DNA of 64,000 nucleotides, taken from contig NZ_CP128362.1 in NCBI RefSeq assembly GCF_034274695.1, forward strand, positions 5,148,501 to 5,212,500, given 5' to 3'. The DNA is from Chitinophaga sp. LS1. Lineage in GTDB: Bacteria; Bacteroidota; Bacteroidia; Chitinophagales; Chitinophagaceae. This document shows positions 1 to 9,122 of this stretch, in pieces. Every line of letters begins with the position of its first letter. Within the stretch, counting starts at the first letter, position 1. The notes beneath the pieces were generated by a model. It was given only the letters and a program-made list of their open reading frames with translations. It was not told the DNA's origin and did not search any database. The position numbers and the translations under genes were made by a program.

Positions 1-77
1 CTGCTAAAGATATTACGCTACAAAGTAAATCTTCTCAGCTGTCGCAGGCCGCTATATGTAGAACTTCTCCCCCACAT

Positions 78-123
78 AAAAAAGGGATTACCGCAATGTG
101 TGATCCACATTTCAGGCAATCCC
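78..123 (-). terminator. Terminator of the KGG-protein gene
   Basis: Read on the minus strand, arms at 115-123 and 84-92 pair with one mismatch, an inner ATGTG/CACAT pair (96-100 with 106-110) extends the stem, and a run of six T follows (78-83). It lies about 40 nt past the stop codon of the minus-strand gene, the expected place for an intrinsic terminator. Confidence 0.75.
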
Positions 124-163
124 TCATTTTGGGAAAAACATCAAGAACTTTCAGGGCAAACCG

Positions 164-574
164 TTACTCAGCGTTCTGTTGCTGCTGTGCTTTTTTTCTT
201 TTATTGTGCGCTGCTTCTCCGCCTTTCTTACCTATTTCGGCCATATGCTGTCTGTTCCGGCTTACTGCAACACCGCCTTTACGGCCGGCTTCGCGTGCTT
301 CAGCAGAATTAAACTCATGGGCTACCCCCTGCGCATGCGCAGCACGACCGCCTTTACTGGCTATCGCCCGCTGCATGGATGCATCCATAGAGGCAAAACC
401 CCGTTTATCTTTTCGACTTGGAGTTTCTGATTTGGGTTTGTCTTCTGCTTCAGAATTGTGACCCTGGTGAGCATTACTTCCATGTTGCTCATGTCCATGA
501 TTGTGCTCGTGCGAATGCTCCCTTTCGAGTTTTTCTTGTTCCTGGGTGAAGTGATTGTTTTGTTCTGCAGCCAT
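164..574 (-). CDS. KGG-repeat general stress protein
   Basis: A 136-residue, very hydrophilic protein. The N-terminal third is rich in Glu, His, Gln and Asn. The C-terminal half carries KGG-type units (GGRAAHAQG, GRKGGVAVSRN, KKGGEAAHNKRK), the pattern of the stress-induced KGG repeat family, usually called general stress proteins and linked to stationary-phase or acid stress; the molecular role is not known. No signal peptide or membrane segment is visible. The His-rich N-terminus (HSHEHNHGHEQHG) could bind metal ions, which is inference. The gene stands alone and ends in a strong terminator. The ATG at 574 is the only good start. Confidence 0.75.
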   Translation of the reverse strand: MAAEQNNHFTQEQEKLEREHSHEHNHGHEQHGSNAHQGHNSEAEDKPKSETPSRKDKRGFASMDASMQRAIASKGGRAAHAQGVAHEFNSAEAREAGRKGGVAVSRNRQHMAEIGKKGGEAAHNKRKKAQQQQNAE

Positions 575-902
575 AAGAAATGAATTTTGAAAGGTTTAAT
601 AATGGGTTCCGTTTAACATCAGATAATAAAACATATTCTCTGTCATAGAAGGCACAACTATTATGCCGCGTATTTATAACCCATTGTAATACAGTGTTAC
701 ACATACTATTTCAACATATCTCACACCAGAAACCGTGGAGTATGCTTAACAATGTGTAGCAAATGTGCCCTTATTCCAAACAATTTGTTAAGGGAAAGGT
801 TGTGATAACAAGCGAAAACCCATTTCATAACTTCTTATTAACTAAATATTCTTCGTTCAATGTTGAGCGTTCCGTTCATTTTGTTCATTTTGATATGAGT
901 GT
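575..902. other. Intergenic stretch without recognised features
   Basis: AT-rich DNA upstream of the KGG gene. I see no convincing reading frame, repeat or RNA gene. A promoter for the KGG gene should lie near 580-640 on the minus strand, but no TAnnTTTG element is evident there. Confidence 0.5.
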
Positions 903-932
903 TTGTGTATACGTTATAACGTGTTAATTTTG
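903..932 (+). promoter_or_regulatory. Consensus Bacteroidota promoter without a following gene
   Basis: TTG at 903-905 and TAATTTTG at 925-932 are separated by 19 bp, matching the TTG-N19-21-TAnnTTTG consensus of the housekeeping sigma factor. Transcription would start near 938-940. The only thing downstream on this strand is the hairpin plus T-run at 961-1000, so the product would be a short RNA. Confidence 0.5.
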
Positions 933-960
933 ATTAACTCTAAAGTTGGCATAGGTTATG

Positions 961-1000
961 AAAAGGCACTAAGATCTCAATCTACAGTGCCCTTTTTTTT
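961..1000 (+). terminator. Rho-independent terminator of a putative short RNA
   Basis: GGCACT (965-970) pairs with AGTGCC (986-991), flanking A residues can pair with the T-run, and eight T follow (993-1000). No plus-strand coding gene precedes it. Together with the promoter at 903-932 it bounds a transcript of about 60 nt. Confidence 0.6.
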
Positions 1001-1016
1001 AGATCAAATGGGTTTA

Positions 1017-1067
1017 AAACTACAAATCCCAAATTCTTCATACATGAGAATTTGGGATTTGTAGTTT
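1017..1067. repeat. Perfect 21-bp inverted repeat downstream of the GH31 gene
   Basis: Arms 1017-1037 and 1047-1067 are perfectly complementary, with a 9-nt loop. The structure begins 19 nt past the stop codon of the minus-strand GH31 gene and probably ends its mRNA. There is no long U-tract on either side, so it may act as a 3'-end stabilising hairpin rather than a classical terminator. Confidence 0.7.
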
Positions 1068-1085
1068 GTATAAATGATGTTCCTG

Positions 1086-3479
1086 TTATCGTATCACAAG
1101 CGTCTCAAATTTACGTTCTGCTATTATCTTGAACACACCACCGGTTGCATTGGCAACAGAGAGTTTCACTGCCTTGCCATCTATGATATATTCCTTTGGT
1201 TTAAATGGTAAACCATGTATATAAATATGATGCTTTTTGTAAGCGGCATCGTAATTACCAAAGAAACGTTTCCTCAACTCAAATTGCTGTTTGGTTGACA
1301 CCTGTTTGAAACGAATATTGTTGTACTGACCGTTCTTATAACCATAGTGATCGCCGGCGTCTTCGTAGAGTACGCTGTTGGTGATCTGATCGCTATAATA
1401 CACGTGCAGGATCATCTCTTCCGCATCGCGCTGTTCTACATACTGGATTTTGTTATAATGAGGAATTACGGCCCCTGCTTTTACAAACAGTGGCATCTCT
1501 TCCAGCGGGGTTGCCACTTTCACAGATTGTTTACCGTTGAAAAGCTGGTCATTCCAGTAGTAATACCATTGTCCTGCGGGCAGGTACACTTCTTTTTCCT
1601 TCATACCTTTTTCGCTCACATGACTGATGAGCAGGTTATCGCCCAGCATGAATTCATGTGTACGGTCATGTGTTTCTTTGTCATGCTGATCTACGAAAGC
1701 CAGCGGACGCATCATCGGTGTTCCGTTCACACTATATTGCCAGAAGGTTGTATACAGGTAAGGTAATAACTGGTAGCGCAGCTGAATAAACTTCTTCGCC
1801 ACTTCTTCATATTCACCGCCAAAGCTCCATGGTTCCTGGTCAAAACCGGTTTCATTGCTGGCAGAGTGGGTACGCATCAGCGGATGGAATACCGCTAATT
1901 GTATCCAGCGTACATACAGTTCACCATCCGGCTCACCGATAAATCCACCGATATCGCTGCCGACAAAGGAAATACCGGATACGGCCAGTCGCTGTGCCTG
2001 TATGGTAGCCAGCCACAGGTGATCCCAGCTGCTCACATTATCTCCCGTCCACAGGGAGGTCCAGCGTTGTGCACCGGCATAGCAGGAACGGCTTATTACA
2101 AACGGACGGTGTGGCATGAGGTATTTGCGCATACCTGCTTCCGTCGATTTACTCATGAGGTGACCGTAAATGTTGTGTGCCTTACGATGACTCACTGCCT
2201 CGCCGTCGTAGTCATGGCGCACGTCTTCAGGGAAGGTGCCCATTTCAAAAACGGCAGGTTCGTTCATATCATTCCACACACCGCGTACGCCAGTGTCTAC
2301 CAGGCCTTTGAACAGGCTGGCCCACCACTTTCTCACTTCAGGATTGGTATAGTCCGGGAATACGCATTTGCCGGGCCATACATCGCCTTCCATGAGTGCG
2401 CCATCGGCCCGCTTACAGAAATAATCTTTTTGAATACCCTGCTGATAAATAGCATAGTCAGGATCTACCTTTATACCCGGATCGATGATGACCACTATCT
2501 TGAAGCCCATTGCAGACAAATCTTTGATCAGTCCTACCGGTTCAGGAAATCCTTCCTTGCTCCATGTAAAACAGCGGAAGCCTTCCATGTAATCGATGTC
2601 AAGATGGATCACATCACAGGGAATTTCGCGTTTACGGAATTCAGCGGCAATCTCTCTGACGCGTTTATCAGGATAGTAGCTCCAGCGACATTGCTGGTAG
2701 CCCAAAGCCCACATGGGCGGAAGGTCTGGCGTACCGGTAATCTTTGTATATCCTTCGGCTACCTGTAGTAATTCAGGTCCGTAAATGAAGTAGTAATTCA
2801 TTTCACCACCCCTGGCCCAGAAGCTGGTTGTGTTCTCACGTTCCTTCCCAAAGTCGAAGATAGTACGGAAGGTATTGTCGAAGAAAATACCATAGCCAAT
2901 GCCCTGGTGCAGGCCGTAGTAAAACGGAATGTTCCTGTACAGCGGATCAGTGTCTTTCTGATAGCCATAGGCATCGGTTCCGAAGTTTTCTACGCGTTTG
3001 CCATGCATGTTCAGATCGGTGGGCTTATCGCCCATGCCATAGAAGCATTCGCCTTCCTGTATCTGCTTGCTACAGTATACGATCTTACCCCCTTTCTGCA
3101 GGTAATACTGCCAGTGGAAGCCCATTTCGTCCTGATTGATAATGCGGCCTTCCGAGTCGGTGATGGTGAGGCGCAGGTCATCGCGGTTGATGTAAATGCG
3201 CAGGATATCTGTATAGAGTTCAAAGTTTTCTTCGAATTCCCTCAGTCCAAAGTTGACAGGTGTTTCTTCCAATCGGTCGCTTACCGCGTACGAGAAATCA
3301 CGTTGAAACTTTCCATCAGCAGCATAGCGGAACCGGATGATCTTATCTGATATGATCCTTACTTCCAGGATTGTCTCCGACGTATAAAAATAGAAGTAGT
3401 TACCTTCTTTTTTCCACTCTTTAATGGTATCCGGATAGTGCTTGACCGAATACTTACCAGATGAGGTCGTTACTTGCAT
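1086..3479 (-). CDS. Glycoside hydrolase family 31 alpha-glucosidase
   Basis: 797 residues, the usual length for GH31. Expected order: N-terminal beta-sandwich (about 1-240), (beta/alpha)8 barrel (about 250-590), then proximal and distal C-terminal beta domains. The nucleophile motif WNDMNEP gives Asp404, and the acid/base motif WTGDN gives Asp480. GH31 enzymes release alpha-linked glucose (or xylose) from the non-reducing end of oligosaccharides with retention. No signal peptide is evident, so the enzyme is probably cytoplasmic. The N-terminus has an aromatic, beta-rich start. The gene is monocistronic, with a promoter-like TATTTTTG 52 bp upstream and a long hairpin downstream. The exact substrate (maltose, isomaltose, xyloside) cannot be told from sequence by eye. 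Confidence 0.9.
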   Translation of the reverse strand: MQVTTSSGKYSVKHYPDTIKEWKKEGNYFYFYTSETILEVRIISDKIIRFRYAADGKFQRDFSYAVSDRLEETPVNFGLREFEENFELYTDILRIYINRDDLRLTITDSEGRIINQDEMGFHWQYYLQKGGKIVYCSKQIQEGECFYGMGDKPTDLNMHGKRVENFGTDAYGYQKDTDPLYRNIPFYYGLHQGIGYGIFFDNTFRTIFDFGKERENTTSFWARGGEMNYYFIYGPELLQVAEGYTKITGTPDLPPMWALGYQQCRWSYYPDKRVREIAAEFRKREIPCDVIHLDIDYMEGFRCFTWSKEGFPEPVGLIKDLSAMGFKIVVIIDPGIKVDPDYAIYQQGIQKDYFCKRADGALMEGDVWPGKCVFPDYTNPEVRKWWASLFKGLVDTGVRGVWNDMNEPAVFEMGTFPEDVRHDYDGEAVSHRKAHNIYGHLMSKSTEAGMRKYLMPHRPFVISRSCYAGAQRWTSLWTGDNVSSWDHLWLATIQAQRLAVSGISFVGSDIGGFIGEPDGELYVRWIQLAVFHPLMRTHSASNETGFDQEPWSFGGEYEEVAKKFIQLRYQLLPYLYTTFWQYSVNGTPMMRPLAFVDQHDKETHDRTHEFMLGDNLLISHVSEKGMKEKEVYLPAGQWYYYWNDQLFNGKQSVKVATPLEEMPLFVKAGAVIPHYNKIQYVEQRDAEEMILHVYYSDQITNSVLYEDAGDHYGYKNGQYNNIRFKQVSTKQQFELRKRFFGNYDAAYKKHHIYIHGLPFKPKEYIIDGKAVKLSVANATGGVFKIIAERKFETLVIR

Positions 3480-3530
3480 AGTTCGCTTTTATTAATACCA
3501 TTCTCTTTCCCTATCGATGCCTAAATTAGG

Positions 3531-3538
3531 CAAAAATA
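3531..3538 (-). promoter_or_regulatory. Possible -7 element of the GH31 gene
   Basis: On the minus strand this reads TATTTTTG, a full match to TAnnTTTG. The -33 position about 20 bp further upstream reads TCG rather than TTG, so only half of the promoter is well matched. It would give a 5' leader of roughly 45 nt. Confidence 0.4.
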
Positions 3539-3726
3539 TATTGTTATAACAGTGTTTCGATTTTATATCATTCGACGCTGATTATCCGTCGTTTACCCGT
3601 AAAAATAACACATTGGCGAAAATTCACATACAAGTAAAGCATTCCCGGATTATCTTTCCCTTCTGAATAATATACTTTTTGCTTTAACCTATTTTTCGGG
3701 GGTGTTTTTCAATACCCCTTTTTTAT

Positions 3727-4755
3727 TTAAAGCTGAATCATTCCCAGTTTACGGCTACCCGCCAGCCAGATCTTCTTTCCATCGGGCGATACGCCAGCCA
3801 CATGAAATCCCTGTTCACTGATCTTTTGCCAATGTACACCACCATCCCTTGAAATATCTGTACCAGAAGTACCGGTCGCAATAAATATATTTCCTTTCAC
3901 ATACACAACACAGGAGCGGTAACCGGCAGGAGGTGCAGGAGAGACGGTCCAGGTTTTACCATCATCAGTGGTGTACACACAATTATTAGTGGTGTCTTTA
4001 TCGTGCTGATAATCACCACCTACGATCACCCCTGTTTTGCCATCTGGTTTGAAAGCCAGTGAAAATGCACCTTTGCTGGGACTACCCTGCGTAATAGGTA
4101 GTAATACTGGTTTTTGGCTGCCATCGCCGGGAATAAACCGGCTTACCTGTCCCCCGGTAATAATACCACCTTTTTCATTCGCACATACTGCTACATTGGT
4201 ACCACTGGCGGCAAAGATGGCTTCGCCGGGTTCCGCCATTAATAGATGCATGGGGCGCGTCCAGGTTTTACCCCTGTCTTCAGTGGTGATAACGGCAAAT
4301 TTATTGTCTGGTGGCATAGGATCACCAATCGCAAATCCGGCTGAGTCATTCAGGAATGCGATATCATCAAAAAAAATGCCTTTTGAAGTATCCTCATATG
4401 CTGTCTCCCACGATTTGCCACCATCGTTGGTCAGCATCACATGGGCAGGAGAACCGGCGTTTAAAAGTAGCGCCCGCTGACTGCTGAATGCATGTAAACT
4501 ACGCCAGTCGGCACTATCATGATTTGGGACCTTCATCCATTGCCAATGTTTGCCTCCATCAGTGGTCAAACCAGCCTGTCCGCCGGTGCCCGACACCCAC
4601 ACAACGGAGTCATTTACCACCGATAATCCCCTGATACTGGCTATGGGCGGGATTTCAAGTAGTTTAATGGCAGGCTGTTGCTGTGCATAGGCAGAAAAAA
4701 TGTGGATAAAGAATACAGAATGTAGTAGCAGTAAGGATTTGCTGAATTTTTGCAT
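3727..4755 (-). CDS. Secreted YCF48/BNR-type beta-propeller protein
   Basis: 342 residues with a clear signal peptide (hydrophobic core, ending near AYAQQ at about residues 21-25). The rest shows repeated units such as TTDGGKHW, TNDGGKSW, TEDRGKTW and TTDDGKTW, the Asp-box (BNR) signature of YCF48-like or sialidase-like propellers, about six or seven blades. Bacteroidota genomes hold many such proteins, annotated as photosystem II stability factor-like or oxidoreductase; a catalytic function is not evident. It is probably periplasmic or on the cell surface. It lies upstream of the GH31 gene on the same strand but is separated by 247 bp, so it is likely a separate unit. Confidence 0.75.
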   Translation of the reverse strand: MQKFSKSLLLLHSVFFIHIFSAYAQQQPAIKLLEIPPIASIRGLSVVNDSVVWVSGTGGQAGLTTDGGKHWQWMKVPNHDSADWRSLHAFSSQRALLLNAGSPAHVMLTNDGGKSWETAYEDTSKGIFFDDIAFLNDSAGFAIGDPMPPDNKFAVITTEDRGKTWTRPMHLLMAEPGEAIFAASGTNVAVCANEKGGIITGGQVSRFIPGDGSQKPVLLPITQGSPSKGAFSLAFKPDGKTGVIVGGDYQHDKDTTNNCVYTTDDGKTWTVSPAPPAGYRSCVVYVKGNIFIATGTSGTDISRDGGVHWQKISEQGFHVAGVSPDGKKIWLAGSRKLGMIQL

Positions 4756-4819
4756 GGGTTATTATTGACTGTTCAGGCAAGAAAATTACAAAATCATTAG
4801 AAAGTGTGTAGCAGATTTA

Positions 4820-4827
4820 TATATTTG
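4820..4827 (+). promoter_or_regulatory. Possible -7 element of the propeller kinase gene
   Basis: TATATTTG fits TAnnTTTG. About 20 bp upstream is TTA (4797-4799) rather than TTG. The element is 64 bp before the TTG start codon of the kinase. Confidence 0.4.
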
Positions 4828-4891
4828 CAAGCACTGCGTTTTTTTGGACACAGTTTTAACATGCATTACTAACCTCTATTAATCTATAATA

Positions 4892-7800
4892 TTGTCATTG
4901 CAACGGGCGGCGCAGATAACGAGGACTATTTTATTGTTTTTCCTATGCACCTTACCAGTGACTGTGTTGCATGCACAGGAAAAGCCTTATATATTCGACT
5001 CTTACGGGGTGAATGAAGGGCTTTCTCAAAATTCTGTGTACGACATATTGGAGGATAATCAGGGATTTATGTGGATTGCTACGCACGACGGTGTAAACCG
5101 TTTTGATGGCTATGTGTTCAACGAATACCGGTATAACCCAAGTTCCCGCGAGATAGCGGGGCAGGGAAAGGGTAATCTGGGTACCCGGTCTAACACCGGT
5201 GGGCGTGCCCTCATCAACCGCTTCGCCCTGAAAGGTTACAAAGGTTACTCCCTGTACCGCAATGCCCGGCATCAGCTTATACTCACTCACAATTACGGCA
5301 TCAGCGTATACGACGAATACCGCAACAGTTTTGAAAACGTACTGGAAGATACCACCCTGGCCAACAGTGCCGAGGGGGATTCAGGCAGAAAGTTCAAGAT
5401 CCTGGGTGAGGATACCACCCTCAATGCGCTCTATGTATGGCGCCCATCCAAAGGCTTGTATGTGCTCGACGACAAAACATACGCCATCAGACGACTGATC
5501 CTGTACCCACCTGCTATGATACGCAAAGGGTTGTCGGCAACTGCCGTGATAAAAGATGGCAACAATATATGGATGAACTTTGAGGCGGGCGAACTGATGG
5601 CCATGAATACCAAAACACTCCGCGTTACTACTTACTGTTTACCCGGCATTACCACTCACCCTGTAATACGTAGCCTGAATAGCGATACCCTCATCATTGC
5701 ATCGCAGGGACACGTGGTTATCTTCAACAAGAAACTGAATAAATATACAGATCTCACCTTTGATCAGCACGATGAAAAAGATATCTCCTTCGTACCGCTC
5801 TGTATGGAGCTCGATCAGCATGGCAATGTGTGGATAGGCGGTACAGACGGTATCATCGTTTATAATATTAAACGCAACGAAATCATAAATCACATCGTTA
5901 CTTTCAATGGCTCTGAAACCCGGAGCTGGAATGTAGTGGCCTACCTGTACCGCGATGCGAGCGACAATATGTGGGTAGGTACAGATGGCGATGGAATAAA
6001 AAAATATTCTCCTAACAAGAAGGTGTTTAACCTGTACCGCTCACCCTTTATCACGCACAATATGGTAAGGGCCGTGTACAAACATGACGACGGCAAACTC
6101 TATGTAGGCCTCATGCACGACGGATTGGACATCTACGAGAAAGGAGGGAAGTGGCTGGAACGTATTCCGGCTGATGATGGAAAGAACAACGTATTTCCTG
6201 CCAAGAACCTGAATGCCATTTGCCGGGAAGATTTTGAACACCTGTGGTTCCATTTCTCTGACATGTACATCGGTTTGTTCAATGTACATACTCATCGTTT
6301 TGAAAATCTCACACCAGCAGTAAAAGCACTGGGCATGCCCAACCAGGAAGATATCTATCCTTTCCTGTTCAAGCGCAATACCGGCGAGATTTACTTCAAC
6401 TACGGCAGTTATCTGCTACAGTTAGTGCAGGTGGGTAAAACCTACAAAGCATCGATCATACACGAATTTCCAGATGAAGTACTCACTACATATTTTGAAG
6501 ATTTTCTGGGCAATAAATACGTAGGTACCAAGGTAGCGGTGTATGTGAAAAAAGCGGATAGTCCGGGTTGGGAAAAGATGGCGTTACCAGCTGGTACGAT
6601 AGTGAAATCAATCAATAAGAATGCACACAAACAGTTGCTGGTAGCGACTTCCAAAGGACTGTTCGTGATGGATGAAAAGAACCGGATCATTCAGCATTAC
6701 AATAGTTACACCTTCCCTTCACTGGTAAATGATTATTTCTACGGTGTACTACTCGATGATAAAGACCGTATTTGGGTGAGTCATAACAAAGGTCTGTCGC
6801 AGATCAACCAGGTTACCGACGAGATCACTACTTACAATTACGAAGACGGTCTGCAATCAAACGAATTCAACACCGGTGCATTTTATAAATCTACAGATGG
6901 GGAGTTGTTCTTTGGAGGTATCCGGGGTGTAAACGGGTTTTATCCGAAGGATTTCAGGAACAACCCTTCCAAACCGAAAGTAGTGATCATGCGCATGGAG
7001 GTACTGGATAAACCGTACGAATCCGATACGGCATTGTCATTGCTGCGAAGGATCGAATTGCCCTACAACCACAATACCATCGCGATAGAATTCGTACCAC
7101 TGGAATTTACTAATCCATTGAAGAACAAGGTGCAGTATAAACTGGATGGTGCGGACGAAGACTGGGTACAGGCGGGGGCCTTTAGAATGGCACGCTATAC
7201 AAACCTGCGGCCGGGTACATATACTTTCAATGTAAGAGCGTCTAACAACGACGACATATGGAACAGTACGCCGACCTCGCTGGAAATTGTGATCCGTATT
7301 CCGTTCTGGCAATCGCTGTGGTTCCGGTTCCTGTTGTTATTGTTGTTGCTGGGTGTGGCGTATTATTTCTCGACGCTCTATCTCGACTACAAGATCCGGC
7401 ATGAGAAACTAAAACTGGAAAAAGAGCAGGCGGTAGACCAGGAGCGTGCGCGTATATCGAGTGATATGCATGATGACCTGGGATCCGGCTTGTCCACAAT
7501 AAGACTACTCAGCGAAATTGCGAAGCGCAAGATCCAGGATCCTACTCAGACGAGGGAGATAGAGCGGATATCGGAAGCGGCAGGTGAGCTGGTGGACAAA
7601 ATGAGTGAAATAATCTGGGCGATGAATTCTTCAAATGATTCTTTAGAGAATTTGATCGCATATATGCGTAGCTTTGCAGCTGACTTTCTGGAACATGCGC
7701 ATATCACGCATCAGTTTTATATTCCGGAAAGTATACCCAATATCAAGTTGAGTGGCGGAACCCGGCGGAATATCTACCTTGCTGTAAAGGAATCCTTGCA

Positions 7801-8029
7801 TAATGTGGTGAAACATGCACAGGCTACAGAAGTAGTGATACAAATAGAAATGCATAAGAACATGACCATTATGCTAAAAGATAATGGTAAGGGCTTTGAT
7901 CAGGAGAAAGTGAGATTGTTTGGAAACGGGCTGAAAAACATCCAGAAAAGGATGGCGGCGGTAGGCGGGTCTGCTGATATCTCATCGGATAATGGTACCA
8001 GAGTTTTCCTGGATATACCATTAATTTAA
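4892..8029 (+). CDS. Two-component propeller (Reg_prop/Y_Y_Y) sensor histidine kinase
   Basis: 1045 residues. A signal peptide (about 1-29, ending LHAQ) exports a large sensor domain built from Reg_prop propeller repeats (for example GLSQNSVYDILEDNQGFMWI, and later WVGTDGDGIKKY and WVSHNKGLSQI), followed by a Y_Y_Y domain (about 720-800), one transmembrane helix (about 806-830) and a cytoplasmic kinase. The kinase is the HisKA_3 type: phosphoacceptor His860 in DMHDDLGSGLS, then an HATPase domain with KESLHNVVKHA and DNGKGFD. HisKA_3 kinases pair with LuxR-type regulators, and one follows 55 bp downstream. Such systems often sense polysaccharide breakdown products, but the ligand here is unknown. 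The start is a TTG; no ATG is available before the signal peptide. A Gly/Asn-rich insertion (about residues 83-105) interrupts the first propeller repeats. Confidence 0.88.
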   Translation: MSLQRAAQITRTILLFFLCTLPVTVLHAQEKPYIFDSYGVNEGLSQNSVYDILEDNQGFMWIATHDGVNRFDGYVFNEYRYNPSSREIAGQGKGNLGTRSNTGGRALINRFALKGYKGYSLYRNARHQLILTHNYGISVYDEYRNSFENVLEDTTLANSAEGDSGRKFKILGEDTTLNALYVWRPSKGLYVLDDKTYAIRRLILYPPAMIRKGLSATAVIKDGNNIWMNFEAGELMAMNTKTLRVTTYCLPGITTHPVIRSLNSDTLIIASQGHVVIFNKKLNKYTDLTFDQHDEKDISFVPLCMELDQHGNVWIGGTDGIIVYNIKRNEIINHIVTFNGSETRSWNVVAYLYRDASDNMWVGTDGDGIKKYSPNKKVFNLYRSPFITHNMVRAVYKHDDGKLYVGLMHDGLDIYEKGGKWLERIPADDGKNNVFPAKNLNAICREDFEHLWFHFSDMYIGLFNVHTHRFENLTPAVKALGMPNQEDIYPFLFKRNTGEIYFNYGSYLLQLVQVGKTYKASIIHEFPDEVLTTYFEDFLGNKYVGTKVAVYVKKADSPGWEKMALPAGTIVKSINKNAHKQLLVATSKGLFVMDEKNRIIQHYNSYTFPSLVNDYFYGVLLDDKDRIWVSHNKGLSQINQVTDEITTYNYEDGLQSNEFNTGAFYKSTDGELFFGGIRGVNGFYPKDFRNNPSKPKVVIMRMEVLDKPYESDTALSLLRRIELPYNHNTIAIEFVPLEFTNPLKNKVQYKLDGADEDWVQAGAFRMARYTNLRPGTYTFNVRASNNDDIWNSTPTSLEIVIRIPFWQSLWFRFLLLLLLLGVAYYFSTLYLDYKIRHEKLKLEKEQAVDQERARISSDMHDDLGSGLSTIRLLSEIAKRKIQDPTQTREIERISEAAGELVDKMSEIIWAMNSSNDSLENLIAYMRSFAADFLEHAHITHQFYIPESIPNIKLSGGTRRNIYLAVKESLHNVVKHAQATEVVIQIEMHKNMTIMLKDNGKGFDQEKVRLFGNGLKNIQKRMAAVGGSADISSDNGTRVFLDIPLI

Positions 8030-8084
8030 GTCTATATTTGCAAATTGGTTTGACCTCATACAAAAATAATAACAACTGATATAA

Positions 8085-8753
8085 ATGACTGTATACTCTA
8101 AGAAGAAATCGCAGGATAATATGGATATTATTTCTGTGGCGATTGTTGAAGATAACCATGATATTCGTACAGCCATGGAACTATTAATCAATGGCTCTGA
8201 TGGTTATGCGTGTATTGGTGCCTTCAATAATGCGGAGACGGCCGTTGAACAGATCCCCAATTTGTTACCCAATGTAGTACTGATGGATTTTAACCTGCCT
8301 GGCGGGATGAATGGTATTGAGTGCATTGCGCGGCTGAAGAATGAATACCCCGATATGCACTTTATGATGCTGACGGTATACGAGGATGATGACAAGATCT
8401 TCCAGGCATTGGAAGCAGGTGCAAGCGGGTATATTTTGAAAAAAACACCTCCGGGTGAATTACTGGAAGCAATCAGGGACCTGCATGAAGGTGGTTCTCC
8501 AATGAGTTCCCAGATTGCCAGAAGGGTGGTCGCTTACTTCCAGAAGCAGGCGAAGCCAAATCCGGCTTTGGAGGCATTGACTTCCAGAGAAAAGGAGATC
8601 CTGGATCAGTTGAGCAAAGGATTCCTGTATAAGGAAATTGCGAGTAATTTATTCATTAGCATTGAAACGGTGAGAAGGCACGTGCATAATATTTACGAAA
8701 AGTTGCATGTGAGAAGTAGAACGGATGCCGTGAATAAGTATTACAACAGATAA
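8085..8753 (+). CDS. LuxR-family (NarL-type) response regulator
   Basis: 222 residues. The receiver domain (about 12-130) has the acidic pair in IVEDNHD and phosphoacceptor Asp68 in VLMDFNLPG; the C-terminal LuxR-type helix-turn-helix (about 155-215) contains LTSREKEILDQLSKG and SIETVRRHVHNIYEKL. It is the expected partner of the HisKA_3 kinase just upstream and very likely shares its transcript. DNA-binding targets are not apparent from the window. An in-frame ATG at 8121 is an alternative start that would remove a 12-residue Lys-rich leader. A strong terminator follows the gene. Confidence 0.9.
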   Translation: MTVYSKKKSQDNMDIISVAIVEDNHDIRTAMELLINGSDGYACIGAFNNAETAVEQIPNLLPNVVLMDFNLPGGMNGIECIARLKNEYPDMHFMMLTVYEDDDKIFQALEAGASGYILKKTPPGELLEAIRDLHEGGSPMSSQIARRVVAYFQKQAKPNPALEALTSREKEILDQLSKGFLYKEIASNLFISIETVRRHVHNIYEKLHVRSRTDAVNKYYNR

Positions 8754-8780
8754 AATTCCGGCCCCCCAGGGGTGGGCTTT

Positions 8781-8818
8781 AAAAAAAAGCCGGATCGCGA
8801 AGCGGTCCGGCTTTTTTT
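8781..8818 (+). terminator. Terminator after the kinase/regulator pair
   Basis: A-tract, then GCCGGATCGC (8789-8798), loop GAA, GCGGTCCGGC (8802-8811, one G-U pair) and seven T. It is 35 nt past the response-regulator stop codon, and the A/T tracts make it potentially bidirectional, which would also serve the minus-strand small gene at 8837. Confidence 0.85.
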
Positions 8819-8836
8819 AATGAGATGATTAAATTG

Positions 8837-8929
8837 TTACGCACGTAAATTCTTGCGCATAAGGTGCACAGACAGCACTACTGCTGCAATTGCTATACAT
8901 GCCAGTCTAAATAAAAGATTGGTTTTCAT
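8837..8929 (-). CDS. Tiny membrane protein (30 aa)
   Basis: An ATG-started frame of 30 codons encodes MKTNLLFRLACIAIAAVV followed by a Lys/Arg-rich end (LMRKNLRA). It has one hydrophobic segment (about 5-22) flanked by positive residues. The product is not recognised. The companion gene immediately upstream on the same strand also begins MKT and is also a single-pass protein, which raises the chance that both are real. It ends 18 nt from a bidirectional terminator. Confidence 0.4.
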   Translation of the reverse strand: MKTNLLFRLACIAIAAVVLSVHLMRKNLRA

Positions 8930-8966
8930 AGGAAAATTGGAATAAAGATTAGGAGATAAAACAAAA

Positions 8967-9122
8967 CTATCTCATCATCTGCCAGGAGTCGAACTTCTGA
9001 ATCAGCTTGATGAAAGTATCGCTTAAACGGTTCATGGAGCGCTGCTCCTTATTTACCAGGTAAGTTACCACGAGTGCTGCGGCAAAAATAGTTATCACAA
9101 GGATAAAAAAGAGTGTTTTCAT
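8967..9122 (-). CDS. Small single-pass membrane protein (51 aa)
   Basis: A frame of 51 codons starting MKTLFFILVITIFAAALV has an N-terminal hydrophobic helix (about 4-23) followed by a hydrophilic amphipathic tail (NKEQRSMNRLSDTFIKLI). It is not recognised as a named family. The next gene downstream (30 aa) begins 37 nt after its stop, so the pair may form one transcript running toward the terminator at 8781-8818. No signal-peptidase site is evident; the protein would stay anchored in the inner membrane. Confidence 0.45.
   Translation of the reverse strand: MKTLFFILVITIFAAALVVTYLVNKEQRSMNRLSDTFIKLIQKFDSWQMMR

Noticed and set aside
1899..2768. 289-codon plus-strand frame opposite the GH31 gene
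   Set aside because: Antisense shadow of a well-conserved enzyme; codon pattern mirrors the GH31 frame and no family is recognisable.
3698..3724. GGGGT...ACCCC hairpin followed by T-run on the plus strand
   Set aside because: The T-run is on the plus strand, but both flanking genes are on the minus strand, so it has no transcript to terminate; stem is only 5 bp.
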